Position numbers and translations under genes: made by a program. A stretch of DNA of 64,000 nucleotides, taken from assembly GCF_029867415.1 (NCBI RefSeq), contig NC_081185.1:133631753-133695752 (forward strand), given 5' to 3'. The first letter of the stretch is position 1. Every line of letters begins with the position of its first letter. The notes under the pieces are model-generated. The model saw nothing but the letters and a program-made list of their open reading frames with translations. It was not told where the DNA came from and ran no database searches. The DNA is from Vicia villosa. Lineage: Eukaryota > Streptophyta > Magnoliopsida > Fabales > Fabaceae. Positions 11,241-22,084 of the stretch are shown here, piece after piece.

Positions 11241-12780
11241 ATTTCGCCGCAGATATCGAAGAAGATTGGGGAATCTATAAAGAAATCGTCAAAAATTGTT
11301 CTTTCCATCCCATCTTACTCACATACCACTTTGATGTTACCACAAACCTGAAGCAATGGTCAAAATAGGAAGAACAACATACACTAACATATATATTTCA
11401 TTTGACATAAATAAAATACATAATATTACATAGATTTTTGTTAACCTAACACTAACGTTACATTTCATCATCAGGAGCCCTAAGAAGATGAATGGTAACA
11501 TTGAAGACTTTGTTCAATTTAAAATCAGCCATGTCAAGAAGAAGAGGTTATGGAGGAGTTGTTTCCTGCAAGAGAAATTTTAGCAAAAATCTTAGTGATG
11601 GAGTTGCGTATCTGGGAGTCCTATTTCTGAACCTTGACTCTAACTTCCCATACGATACGACATTGATTAGGACGGTAACAGTTGCTTTGAGGACTAGTGC
11701 ACATTGCTTGGATTTTACTCAGCTGCATATGTTCCACCGATCATCTAAAGTTGTAGGCAAACTAGAGCTATTGGTGATTTTACAAAGCCAAACTCAAAGT
11801 TGTCTTGCAAACCTGTACTAAAAAAAAAGATGCAGTGTGTTTTTTGCAACACCATTACAAGGCTACACTGTATACAAACTTGCTAGTCAACGGTCACTTT
11901 ATCCTTATCTACCAATATTTTCATTTCGTTTTCACGCTAGCAATTTGACATGATTTCGCCTACCAGTCTGTATTACATAAGTTATTGGTCATATTAACTA
12001 TGCGGTTACAATATAAACTCAGACGTGGAAAGATTGTGGCAAGCTAAGTGTGCAAAAATACACCATGACACCATAATTAACAAGAGACAAACGATTCACT
12101 TTGTAATTTCTATTCTAAAATCACCACAATATAACTCCAGACAATAGACTAGTAACAACCATATCATACCATTGCACTTATCAAGTAATATTAATAGAGA
12201 AAACAACTTGGCTTATTGTCAGATAAATCTGAACTTCTCTTCCGTAAAACTGTTACAAGAGTTAATTTGAAATTGAGAAAAAAAAACAGAAGCCAATTGC
12301 AATAAAACAATAAAATAAACAGATGCATGAGAAAAACAGCTGTAAGTAACTTCTCAGAAAAAAGCAAGAGACAACATATGCACTTTCTAACTACTTTCTT
12401 AAGATCACAATTATCACATTCTTATAGACCTATGAGACAAGTTAACAAGAATCAATTAAAATAGATACTTTGACATAAATCCAATAATAGAGAAGAAACA
12501 ACTAATCAGTCATTAGAAAATAACTAACCATAATTAACAATATTCTGGAATTTTCTAAAACTTCTGGAATTGCAACTATCAATTGTAGGAACTTTGGTTT
12601 TTTTTTTAATTTCCTTCATACACATTTGTCAGAGTAGAAAATTCCTGGAAATTTTAATATTAGAGCAAGAATAAAATTCTGAAAATCCATAGATAAAGAA
12701 AAGATTCATATTATCATTAATTTTCAAATCAACATCTGTAAATCTACAATCTTCTTTATAAAACAAAACACAAGACCAAT
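11241..12780. other. Intergenic, no gene supported
   Basis: A plus-strand open frame at 11492-11821 (109 codons) contains no motif I recognise, has only moderate composition support and lacks splice context. The rest, 11830-12780, is AT-rich and probably includes the 3' flank of the H2B gene. Confidence 0.4.
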
Positions 12781-12833
12781 TTATGATAATCTAAACCCTA
12801 AATCAAAGAAAAAGGGAAAAAACAGAGAAACAA

Positions 12834-13253
12834 TTAAGAACTGGTGAATTTGGTAACGGCCTTGGTACCCTCAGAAACAGCGTGTTTAGCCAATTCACCA
12901 GGAAGAACCAATCTAACAGCGGTTTGAATTTCCCGAGAAGTAATCGTCGGCTTCTTGTTGTACCTAGCCAAACGAGACGATTCTTGAGCGAGTTTCTCAA
13001 AAATATCGTTGATGAAACTGTTCATGATTCCCATGGCCTTGCTTGAGACACCGATATCGGGATGAACCTGCTTCAAAACCTTGAAGATGTAAATCTTGTA
13101 GGTCTCGACGCTCTTCTTGGTTCTCTTCTTCTTCTTGTCGGATGCTCCTTCCTTTGAGATCTTCTTCTCGGCCTTTGGTTTCTTCTCGGCGGGGGATTTC
13201 TCGGCGGCGGGTTTCTTCTCCGCTGGTTTCTTCTCTGCCTTTGTTGGAGCCAT
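12834..13253 (-). CDS. Histone H2B
   Basis: Intronless 139-codon gene, as usual for plant replication-dependent H2B. The N-terminal tail is Lys/Ala/Pro-rich ([15 protein letters not shown] and repeats). The histone fold begins [20 protein letters not shown], followed by [40 protein letters not shown] and the C-terminal helix ending AVTKFTSS. The Lys in the AVTKFTSS tail is the site monoubiquitinated in plants. The protein pairs with H2A in the nucleosome. The start is the only ATG before the tail and sits 86 bp from a TATA box. No defect is seen. Confidence 0.97.
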   Translation of the reverse strand: MAPTKAEKKPAEKKPAAEKSPAEKKPKAEKKISKEGASDKKKKRTKKSVETYKIYIFKVLKQVHPDIGVSSKAMGIMNSFINDIFEKLAQESSRLARYNKKPTITSREIQTAVRLVLPGELAKHAVSEGTKAVTKFTSS

Positions 13254-13338
13254 TGATGGTGTTGGTTGGTGGGAAATTGGGTTGGTTGTGGAAGCGAGAG
13301 ATGAAGTGGTGAATGATTTGTGGGGAATGAGGAGAATG

Positions 13339-13347
13339 TATTTATAG
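13339..13347 (-). promoter_or_regulatory. TATA box of the H2B gene
   Basis: CTATAAATA on the minus strand, 86 bp upstream of the H2B ATG and about 40 bp downstream of the Type I histone element. Confidence 0.85.
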
Positions 13348-13385
13348 GGTTGTGAAAAGGGTTTTGATTGGAAGGAGTGGTATGG

Positions 13386-13403
13386 CGCGGATCGATGACG
13401 TGA
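13386..13403 (-). promoter_or_regulatory. Plant histone Type I element (hexamer + octamer)
   Basis: The minus strand reads TCACGTCATCGATCCGCG. It contains the hexamer ACGTCA followed by the reverse octamer GATCCGCG, with the CACGTCANCGATCCGCG layout known as the Type I element of plant S-phase histone promoters. It lies just upstream of the TATA box, so S-phase/meristem expression of the H2B gene is expected. Confidence 0.9.
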
Positions 13404-13925
13404 GTTTTATGTTTCGTTGATTGGGATTTGTTTGATTAACAGTGGTAATTGCACCTTTTTTCTTTTTGAAGGATTTTTCATACGGGTAACGGGACCTATG
13501 TGTTTGCAAATTTACTTGGATTGGGCTAAGCTGTTAAGCCTTATATTTCGAAGGCACCTCTCATATTTAAAGTTAAAAATTTCGATAAAATGTCTGATAA
13601 TTTAATAAAAAAATTGATAGTGTATATAAAAAATTCGGTGCATCGGGTATTTCAAAATGTTCGAAATTTTTACTTAGTGTCATATTTTAAAAAAAAAAAA
13701 TCAGAACCAAACGGATATTTAGTCCATGTGTAAAAAATCTGATAGTTATAAAAGAGTGAAAAATTGAACAGCTAAGATTTTGCCGACACTTTTATACAGT
13801 TGTGATTGTACTGAACCGTTTTGTGTGAGTCAGAATAAATTCAAAGTTGTATAAATAGGGGTCATGTGTTGTTGTTAAAAATAACATCTTACAATACTTC
13901 TTCCTATGTTTTTGTTTAAGATAGG
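13404..13925. other. Intergenic, no gene seen
   Basis: Upstream flank of the H2B gene. The short open frame at 13417-13605 has no motif support. Confidence 0.5.
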
Positions 13926-15165
13926 AGTGTACTTTAACGGGGCAAAATCTCCCGTGGAGTTTCGGCTCTCCAAAGAGGATCCTCCTCCTTCATCAAAAGA
14001 TGAAGACATTAATGAAGGTGAAGAGGAAATATTACATAAGGATGAAAAATAAGAGACCTCAAACCAACTACCTCAAGATTGGCCAATCGCAAAGGATCAT
14101 CGGTTGGATCAAATTTTAGGAGACATCAAAAAAGGTGTAAGTACTAGATCACAGTTTAATAGTTTCTATAAGTACTCTTTTTTCATTTTTCAAATTGAAC
14201 CTAAATCGATATTTGATGCTTTACTTGACGAGGGATGGTTACTTGCTATGAATGAATAACTTTCTAATTTAAACATAACGATGTTTGGGACCTTGTTTTG
14301 TGTCCAGTTGATAAAGCTTCCATTGGCACTAGATGGGTATTTAGAAACAAGATGGATGAAAATAGCATAATTACTATAAATCAAGCAAGATTAGTGGCAA
14401 AAGGATATAATCAAATTGAAGAAATAGACTACGAGGAGATTTATGCTCTTGCAGCTTGTCTAGAAGTTATTAGACTCCTTTTGGCATTCGCTTGCTGTCT
14501 GGATTTTAAGCTTTATCAAATGGATGTTAAATCAGTTTTTCTTAATGACCATATAAACGAATACGTGTATGTCTCATAACCCCAGGGTTTTGAGGATCAC
14601 AATAATCCTAACTATATTTTTAAATTGAAAAGAACCGTTTATGATCTCAAATAAGCTTCTAGAGTTTGGTATGAGCGATTAAGTGGATTTTTAATCAAAC
14701 AAGGATTCGATCGCGGTAAATTTGACATAACTTTTTTTATTAGACGCAAAACAAAGCATATTCTTTTAGTTCAAATATATGTAGATGATATTATATTCAG
14801 TTCTACTAATGAATCTCTTTGTCGAGAGTTTGCAAGTTTGATGCAAGAAGAATTTGAGATGTCTCTTATGGGTTAGCTGACATATTTCTTACGATTGCAA
14901 ATCAACCAAGCCGAAGAAGACATTTTCATAAGTCAAATAAAATACTGCTTAAAGCTTCTCAAGAAGTTCAATATTAAAGACTCGAAAAGTATCTCAACAC
15001 CTATGACATCTAATGTGCTTATTAGCTAAGACGGGAAAAGAGTGGACTTCGACATTACCAGGTATAAAGGTATAATCCGATCCTTATTCTTTTTAATAGC
15101 GAGTAGGTCAGATATCGTGTTTAGCGTGTGCAAGTGTGCTAGATATCAAGCATAACCTAAAGAAG
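13926..15165 (+). pseudogene. SIRE-type Ty1/copia reverse transcriptase fragment
   Basis: Frames give the copia RT order: EPKSIFDALLDEGWLLAMNE (about 14195), SIGTRWVFRNKMDEN (14310), RLVAKGYNQ (14390), FKLYQMDVKSVFLNDHINE (14510-14560), then after a stop PQGFEDHNNPNYIFKLK, WYERLSGFLIKQGFDRG, the catalytic IYVDDIIFSSTNESL near 14780, EFEMSLMG, a TYFLRLQI block, and SRSDIVFSVCKCARYQA at the end (15110-15155). The Asn/Glu-Ser-Leu-Cys context after YVDD is SIRE/Maximus-like. LTRs, gag and integrase are absent and several stops interrupt it. Dead fragment. Confidence 0.85.
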
Positions 15166-15480
15166 TTGAAGAATAAGGTTTCTGAAGAAGTGTGTAGTGG
15201 CAAACGATCATCGGTGAATCATCTGAAGGTTTTTGGCTCTATGTGTTAAAAACATGTTCCTGGTGCAAGAAGAAAGAGGCTTGATGACAAGAGTGAACAT
15301 ATGATTCTGGTAGGATATCTTCAGACTGGTGCATACAGACTATTCAATCTAGTTAATGCGAAGATTGTGTTAAGTCGAGATATTGTGGTTGATAAAAATT
15401 CTGCCTGGGATTGGAATTTGAGTAATTCCACCCCAATCCTCTCATCATTTTCAGGAACAGGTTATGGGTAGAAAATTGCT
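15166..15480 (+). pseudogene. Ty1/copia integrase C-terminal fragment
   Basis: Reads GKRSSVNHLKVFGSMC, a stop, KHVPGARRKRLDDKSEHMIL, VGYLQTGAYRLFNLVNAKI and SRDIVVDKNSAWDWN, the segment just downstream of the copia integrase core ('HLKVFG' region). In an intact element this would precede RT, but here it follows an RT fragment, so it derives from a different insertion joined at about 15165. Confidence 0.75.
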
Positions 15481-16430
15481 AGATGATCAGTTTTGAAGAA
15501 TGCAGACGAGTTGATGGCAGGAAGACCTCGACAGACGTTATCTTTCCGTTGTACAATGTTTTAGACAAGCTGATTGTATACACTTTGATCCGCTGTCGCG
15601 CATGGATAAAAAACGAATATTTTTGAAATATAGTTACGGCAACGACAAATCGAGTATCGTATCACAAGGATTCTTATACAGTTTTTAACCAATTGAAAAC
15701 AATTATGGGGGGTTTGTTCTATTAAGAAAAATAGTGCAAATAAGTGATTATCAAAATATGCTAAAACGATTAATCTACTATTTTGGTTTTCCAACTTATC
15801 ATCGACCCAAATAATTCCCAATTCTCAAACGAATTATATTCCCTTTTTCGATTATAATAGCAATCATACAAGCGTGATTGATATTATATGATGTATGTTC
15901 CTAATTTCCGAATTAAGCAAACAGATTAGCTATAACAATCGTGAATTAAGCAAACACGATAAACATACGCGGATTAAGCAAATGTGATTAAAGTATAGGA
16001 ACACGCAAGTCTGACTTTGACGAACTTCTGGGAATTATAAACTCCAAATCTGACTTTGACTCCAACATGAAAGTTGTATCTCTTTCTCTCAGCTTTCCGA
16101 CGATTATTAGAACGCATCGATCCGATTCTCGTAGCTTCAGTTATGAATTTTTTATTGAAAGCTGCAAGTGCTGAAAATAGAATACGAAAATCAAATAAAG
16201 ACAAAAATAAACTAAATTATAAAAACATCATAAAATAGAAAAATAAACAAAACAAACCATGGAAATGCATAAGTACAAACATAGAGGAATGTGCATCAAA
16301 ATGCACTGATCACACTTTATGCTTAGAGTTGATTTGTATACGATTTTTAATTTTTTTTTTTTGCTTATGTATGCTTCTCGTACCATTTATAGCATCACTA
16401 CATATTATTCTAGACGTACATGTATGGGGT
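15481..16430. other. Unassigned spacer
   Basis: No coding signal. Short direct repeats with the core ATTAAGCAAA occur between about 15910 and 15985. It may be non-coding retrotransposon sequence, but I could not place it. Confidence 0.35.
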
Positions 16431-18060
16431 GTTACAAAGACTATGAAGTAGTCGGTGAAGATGAAGTCACGCCACATGGAGAGTTAGTTCATTTTACTTT
16501 ACTTGTAGGTGATGAACCAGTCAACTATAGCGAGGCTTTAAAGATTCAACAATGGAAGTTAGCTATGGTCGAAGAGTTACAGGCAATCGAGAGAAACAAC
16601 ACATGGGAGTTAATTGAATTGTCAGCACATAAAAAACTATCAACATACAGTGGGTGTTCAAACTGAAACACAATGTTGATGGGCCAATTGCAAGACATAA
16701 AGCATGATTATTAGCTTGAGGATTTCTTCAAAGAGCAGAGCTCGACTACTCTGAAGTATTTTCTCCAGTAGCAAGATTGAAGACTGTTCGACTAGTGGTA
16801 GCATTGGCATGCAATCAAGGGTGGTCGACTTTTCACTTAGATGTGAAGTCAGCGTTTTTGAATGGTCCTTTAGACGAAGAGGTCTTTGTCACACAACCTC
16901 CTGGTTTTGTGATTCAGAAGGAAGCGAGTAAAGTATATAAGTTGCACAAAGCACTCTATGGTCTCAAGTAGACACCTAAGGCATGGAACAAGATGATCGA
17001 CTCATACTTAGTCGAATTAGAATTTGTCAAATGCAAATACGAGTATGGTGTCTATGTTCAGGTTGTGGCACAAAATATAACAATCATCTGCTTATATATC
17101 GATGACTTGTTGGTAACTGGAAATAGATTGGAGAACTTGTCGAAGTTCAAAGATCTGATGATGAAGGAATTTGAAATGTCGGATCTGGGAAAATTGTCTT
17201 ATTTGCTGGGCATGGAATTTCAATTGTCGAAGCAAGGTATGGTGGTGCATCAAAGGAATTATGCCAAACAGATACTCAAGATATTTATAATAGATGATTT
17301 GAATCCTACATCCTCACCCGTCGAAATAAACCCGAAGTTGGAGAAGCATGGAGAGGAAGACAAAGTCGATGTAATTTTGTCCAAGCAAATTATTGGATCT
17401 CTGAGATATGTGTGCAATAGTTGACTTTGTATAGGTTTCGCAGTCAGATTAATGAGTAGATAAATGAGTGAACCAAGAGTGTCATACATGAAGGCTGCAA
17501 GAAGAATTCTAAGATACCTAAAAGGATCAATAGACTATGGAATTCTATTTCGACGAGACTCCGAAGGCGAAGAAGCAACAGTTACTTACTTTTCAGATGC
17601 TGATTGGTGTGGAGATAAGGAAGATCGAAGAAGCACAACTGGACATTTGTTTCAAGTATTTGGTGCCCCAATTTCATGGTGTTCGAAGAAATAACCTGTG
17701 GTGGCATTATCATCGTGTGAAGCTGAATATATAGCAGAATCATATGGTGCATGTCAAGCAATTTGGACAAATCAGTACTTGAAGAAATGGAGGTCAAAGT
17801 GAAGAAACCTCTTGTGTTGCAAATCGACAACAAATCAGCCATAAATCTGGCGAAGAATCTAGTTCTGCATGGAAGGAGTAAACATATTGAAGCTATATTT
17901 CACTTCTTGAGGGATAAGGTAAATTGAGGTGAACTTGAAGTTAGACATTGCTCAAGTGAAGCACAATTGGCCGACATTTTCACCAAAGGATTGAAGATCG
18001 ACAGATTCCCAAATTTGAGAAAGAAATTAAGAGTAGTTCAGATTGACTATTTTTAGAGTT
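16431..18060 (+). pseudogene. Ty1/copia RT-RNase H fragment
   Basis: Order seen: ELVHFTLLVGDEPVNYSEAL and NNTWELIEL (16470-16620), EVFSPVARLKTVRLVVALAC near 16755-16810, FHLDVKSAFLNGPLDEEVFV (16835-16890), a stop after KALYGLK (16970), CLYIDDLLVTG (RT catalytic, 17090-17120), LGKLSYLLGMEF, MKAARRILRYLKGSIDYGIL (17490), YFSDADWCGDKEDRRSTTGH (RNase H, 17590-17640), and SSCEAEYIAESYGACQA after a stop. Most in-frame stops fit C-to-T or G-to-A changes (CGA to TGA, CAG or CAA to TAG or TAA). The gag-to-integrase part is missing. The 3' end runs into LTR-like sequence. Confidence 0.88.
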
Positions 18061-18286
18061 GTTTGACAACTTGGATTATAGAGGTATATTGAGATATTAT
18101 TAGGATTGATATATTGTTGACATAATATCAAATATAATTCAAGTTGCGTAAGCCCAAGCTCAATTAGGATTGTATATAATTAATCATAATCTATATCATT
18201 ATTTATACAATTCAATTCAATAATATAATCTTTACTTCTTTTTATTCTCTCTATTCTCTTTTCACTAAAAATGCACTAACAAAAAT
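18061..18286 (+). mobile_element. Probable 3' LTR remnant of the preceding copia element
   Basis: Follows the RNase H end directly. It contains a promoter-like/polyA-rich stretch (CAATTCAATTCAATAATATA, then CTCTCTATTCTCTTTTCAC) and ends near ATGCACTAACA. The 5' LTR is missing, so boundaries are approximate. Confidence 0.45.
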
Positions 18287-19920
18287 GAAATCTAATCTTT
18301 TTTTTTTCTTTTTTTCTTTTTTTTTTCTCTTTTCATACTCTTTGTCTAATTTATTTTTTCTCTTCACACGTTGTCTTTATGGCCAATCACCCGGAAACAT
18401 TACCTAGTAAACCACTCTACTGGTTTTAAAAAAATACAAACAAAAACATCTGTTTTTTCATAACACTGAGACACAACTTATATATTCGTACTACCTCTTA
18501 TCTCCCTCATTTCTTTTTAACACAACACCATATCTTTTTATCACTTATTGAAATCTTATCTCAACAAGAAAACTTACAAGAAAAAATCTTAATTATTTTT
18601 GGTGCTAAACTTTTGGATCTGAGACCCTTCTATGATTGTGTTAGTGATAGGTTTTTAAAAAAAGAAAAGCACAATATTCAGATTCTGGTTTTGCCATAGT
18701 GTCAGTGAAAATATTTTGGATAGAAAAAATGTTTTACATAGTTAAATGACATAGGTGATGAATTCACTGTATTTAATAAGAGCATCTAGTAGTTAAAGGT
18801 TGCATTGTTTTGAACCATTTGACCACACTCAACAAGTAATAATAGTGGTACCCTTTCATATAAATACGGTTTGCAAGATTTAAAATTAAACCTCATATAG
18901 GTGTTGAGGGCAGGGTGTGAGAAACTTTTTATTGAAGCTGTTTTGACAAGGTATTATAATAGTTATAGTTCTCATACTGATGAACAGCAACCAAGATTCA
19001 AACTCTACAAGACAATACAAGTAAAATCAAATTTGTAGAAACAACCAAAATAACAAGACCGAGGAGTTATTGTTGTAGGTAATTTTTCTGTTGGGGCGGA
19101 TGAACTGTTGGAGGTGTTATTGTATTGGATTGTCAAAATTACTTCAAAGTTGTTGAGGGCTACAATGTGATTGTGTAAGGATGAGAGTGAAATAAGACTG
19201 TTGTTTTCCAGGATGAAGAAAAAAAGGTTGAGACACAGAAACAAAAAGGTAGTGGAAGAGAAGAGAAGGGATGCAAAGGAGGGGGAATAGGTCGGCCAAT
19301 GAAATGGGATACAGAGAGGGTGGCGAACATACATGGAAGGTCAACCTAGAGATCTAATACAACAGCTTAATCCAACTGTGATGTACAAAACGTATCTTAC
19401 TGTTACAAATCATTAGACACAACCTATTGTTAAAAAAATTCTTCATAAAATTGCTAGAGGAAAGTAACAAATGGCTAAATATAATCATAATAATAGACCA
19501 AATATAAAATGTCATATTATTACTTCTCCAAGCAAAGATAATGAGTTATTAAAAAAACCATGTCTGGTATCGAAAAATAAAAAACCATGTCTTGCATCCT
19601 TTACAAGTATGATTTGAAAGCTCAAACAGGCATACAATGCAGACTCATTCTTGAGATTTATACTCGGAAAATGGGAAAACTATCTTTGCTTCACAAAGGG
19701 AATGAGATGATGACAACGACCTCTGCCTGCGATCCTTTGAACTTGAAATTCCAATGATGAAATTCTTAAAGCCTGCAAATTCTCCAAAGAAGAACATAAG
19801 AGAAATCAAACATAAAACAGGCAATAGAAATGCTCAAAAGCAAATTAAACATTTCTCACATGATAAATCACAGTATAGCACAACCATACACACCAACATG
19901 AAAAACATCACGGCCAATGA
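18287..19920. other. Intergenic, no gene supported
   Basis: AT-rich. The minus-strand open frames at 19005-19344 are Phe/Leu/Ser-rich translations of a purine-rich plus strand and have no motif. A T-rich tract lies at about 18297-18345. Confidence 0.4.
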
Positions 19921-20950
19921 AAAAAGAAAGTTGCTAGATCCCAGACTTTGAGGTCATGGCAAACCACTGGTAGCCAACCTGGCTCACATGAAAAGCCATT
20001 GAGAGAATATCCCTCTCAGCCATGCAGTTCATGCACAATTTTGCCATAGTTGAAAAATAAAGATGCAGCACAATCATTGCAGTTAGTGAATTGAGACTAT
20101 TGGATGAGATCAATTGACCCGCATACAAATATCAACAAACCAAACTCAAAACACAATCTTAAATGACCAAAATCCATGGTTTCCGACAAGAATAAAGACA
20201 CCTTAGATTTTATACAATCACAATTTCAGTAGTTGTAGATATAGGTTATTGGATGAAGATCGGATGACTCGCATTCCAAATTGTATTTTTAATTTAAAAC
20301 AGATTTGGGGAATTTAACATAGACCGATCTTCATCCAACAATAAGGATCCATTAACACAACATCATCAGGGTTTGGCAATTGGAGATTTGCTGCAACAAA
20401 AAACCAATGCATTCACTACTGCTCGATGAAGTCTCTATTAAATTGGAGCCTAGATGAAGACCAAATAAAGAGCTCTAAACCCGATCTTCATCTAAAAGCT
20501 CCAATTCGCCAACTGGGGTGACTGTGTCATTTACTATTTACATAAAATGAGGCTCTCTGTGGTCACAGCCTGACTTGGGGAACCCCATTTGTGCCTACCA
20601 TCGAAGCATCACAAACCCTAAACACAAAATATCCAACTTCCTAACAGCTGAATTCATCCACAATGAAAGGAAGTTGCTAGAACCCAAATTTTGAGTCATA
20701 GCCAACCTAGCTAGTATATGTGGGAGGCTATTGGGTGAATCTCCCTCTTAGCTATGCAGTTGAGGCACAAACTTGATATTTTCGTAAAAATTGCATTGCA
20801 AATAGCAAATGGGAACTACAGAATGAAGACATAATATGCGAGGCTCTAAAGTCTTCATCCAATTCACAATCCAATGATTGATTTTGACTATAACAAATCC
20901 GCATTCATTAAGTTAGCAAAATCCATGGCTTCCGACATTAACACAAAGCA
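19921..20950. repeat. Downstream repeat block of the WEWHGH gene (internal duplication)
   Basis: Two related segments, about 19920-20130 and 20665-20790, share AAAGTTGCTAGA/AACCC..., 'CCCTCTCAGCCATGCAGTT' / 'CCCTCTTAGCTATGCAGTT' and the following bases, so this flank contains an imperfect duplication. On the minus strand the first segment can encode AKLCMNCMAERDILSMAF then HVSQVGYQWFAMTSKSGI and a stop (20128-19934), which could be a last exon of the gene at 21086-21681 (frame compatible with a splice at about 20100), but that is unproven. The part at 20170-20620 is also present beside the two decayed gene copies (48120-48420 and 53380-53510). Confidence 0.6.
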
Positions 20951-21085
20951 TGTAGCATGTGAATTTCCGAAATAAAAACAACGGAATACATACTAGTAAA
21001 GATTAACACACCAAAATAATCTAACCAAAACAGATAAACAAAATTCACAAGATAGCAACAAAACAAAAGAAACAGAATTGAGCAC

Positions 21086-21681
21086 CTGGGAGCAGTAGAA
21101 TCAATGTTGAGATTGCGATGAAGAATCCTACCAGGGGCAGGATTGACAGCACCATCAAACAAGTCCTTCAAACCCTTGTCAGCCGCTGCATCTACTGGAG
21201 GTGGTGTAGTAGGACGCTCCCCAGGCACAACCCTCTGAAAGTAATTCCCATAGATATACTCAAGAGAAAACTGATGCTCCTCAGTATACCTCGGAATGTG
21301 ACCATGCCATTCCCACACAACATACTCACCTTCTTCTTCATCCACATGAAACCCAACAGCAATGCTACTTTCACGAATCGTAACCGTTTCACCGGAATTA
21401 GGCTTCAGCGTATGCGATTTGCCATTGAGAATCCGATAAACAACTTCAGCTTCAATCCGAGATTCTTCTTCGTAGATTTCGCGTATTCCGTCGTCTTGGT
21501 ATGGACGGTGCTTGTCATCTTCATTTTCGTATTCAAGTTCTTCTTCTTCGTCGGAAATGAAATCCTCGTCGGTAAGTTGGTTGTCGGAATCATGAACCTG
21601 AAGCCTGCCGATTAGGTGGCGGAGGAACATGGTGTCGAGGCGGTTGACGGGGGAGGAAGAGTTGTTCGGAGGGGAGCTCAT
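21086..21681 (-). CDS. Acidic plant protein with WEWHGH core (first exon)
   Basis: ATG at 21681 (MSSPPNNSSSPVNRLDTMFL). The exon runs to 21086 where AG|GTGCTC forms a donor in phase 2, giving 198 codons. N-terminal part: NRLDTMFLRHLIGRLQVHDS, then a very acidic stretch (EDFISDEEEELEYENEDD). Core: ESRIEAEVVYRILNG, LKPNSGETVTIRESSIAVGF, VWEWHGHIPRYTEEHQFSLE, YIYGNYFQRVVP. C-terminal part: LKDLFDGAVNPAPGRILHRN. I recognise it as a conserved plant family of unknown function. No membrane segment or catalytic motif is evident. The downstream exon is uncertain. This is the intact member; two broken copies on the same strand lie at 48106-49097 and 53280-54164, including shared non-coding flank, so they arose by DNA-level duplication, not retroposition. 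Confidence 0.75.
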
Positions 21682-21699
21682 GGTGTTCGACGAAAGTTC

Positions 21700-22084
21700 T
21701 CACTGAAAATGATTGAAAGGGTTTTGACGAAAACGGGTTTTATAGGGTTTAAGAAATGAAACTCAATCTAGATATTTTGCAACTGCCACATTTTTTTATT
21801 GTTTAAATTTACGGAAAATGATTTCTTTTAGAAAGATATCACAAATCTTTCATATATGTATATTTCAATTCAATTTAAAGTAATTATAAATTAAGTTCAA
21901 TGTTTATTATAAGGTTCGCTGAATTTGCTTGTTTCCAGAACTCGACTCCACGGTCTCCTTCTTATTATATTTCTTTTTGTCAATAATTTATATTAGAAAT
22001 TCTAATTTATATTTTTCCTTATTTGATTTTTTTCAATATTGTTCAATCTTTTGAATTTGAGCATCCTATCAACAAAAATATTCG
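21700..22084. other. Intergenic / promoter side of the WEWHGH gene
   Basis: AT-rich upstream flank of the minus-strand gene ending at the MULE. No further feature recognised. Confidence 0.4.

Noticed and set aside
11033..11351. ORFs of 91 and 101 codons over the palindromic repeat region
   Set aside because: Low-complexity Phe/Lys/Ser translations of T/A-rich repeats on both strands.
11492..11821. 109-codon plus-strand ORF
   Set aside because: No motif or splice signals; kept only as a note because nothing rules out a small gene fragment.
13117..13347. Plus-strand Phe/Ser-rich ORF opposite histone H2B
   Set aside because: Antisense shadow of the Lys-rich H2B tail.
16431..18060. Possible plant pararetrovirus RT
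   Set aside because: RT and RNase H motifs (YIDDLLVTG, SDADWCGDKEDRRSTTGH) are copia-type; no movement or coat protein motifs seen.
19005..19344. Minus-strand Phe/Leu-rich ORFs resembling membrane segments
   Set aside because: Arise from a purine-rich plus strand; no start context or family similarity.
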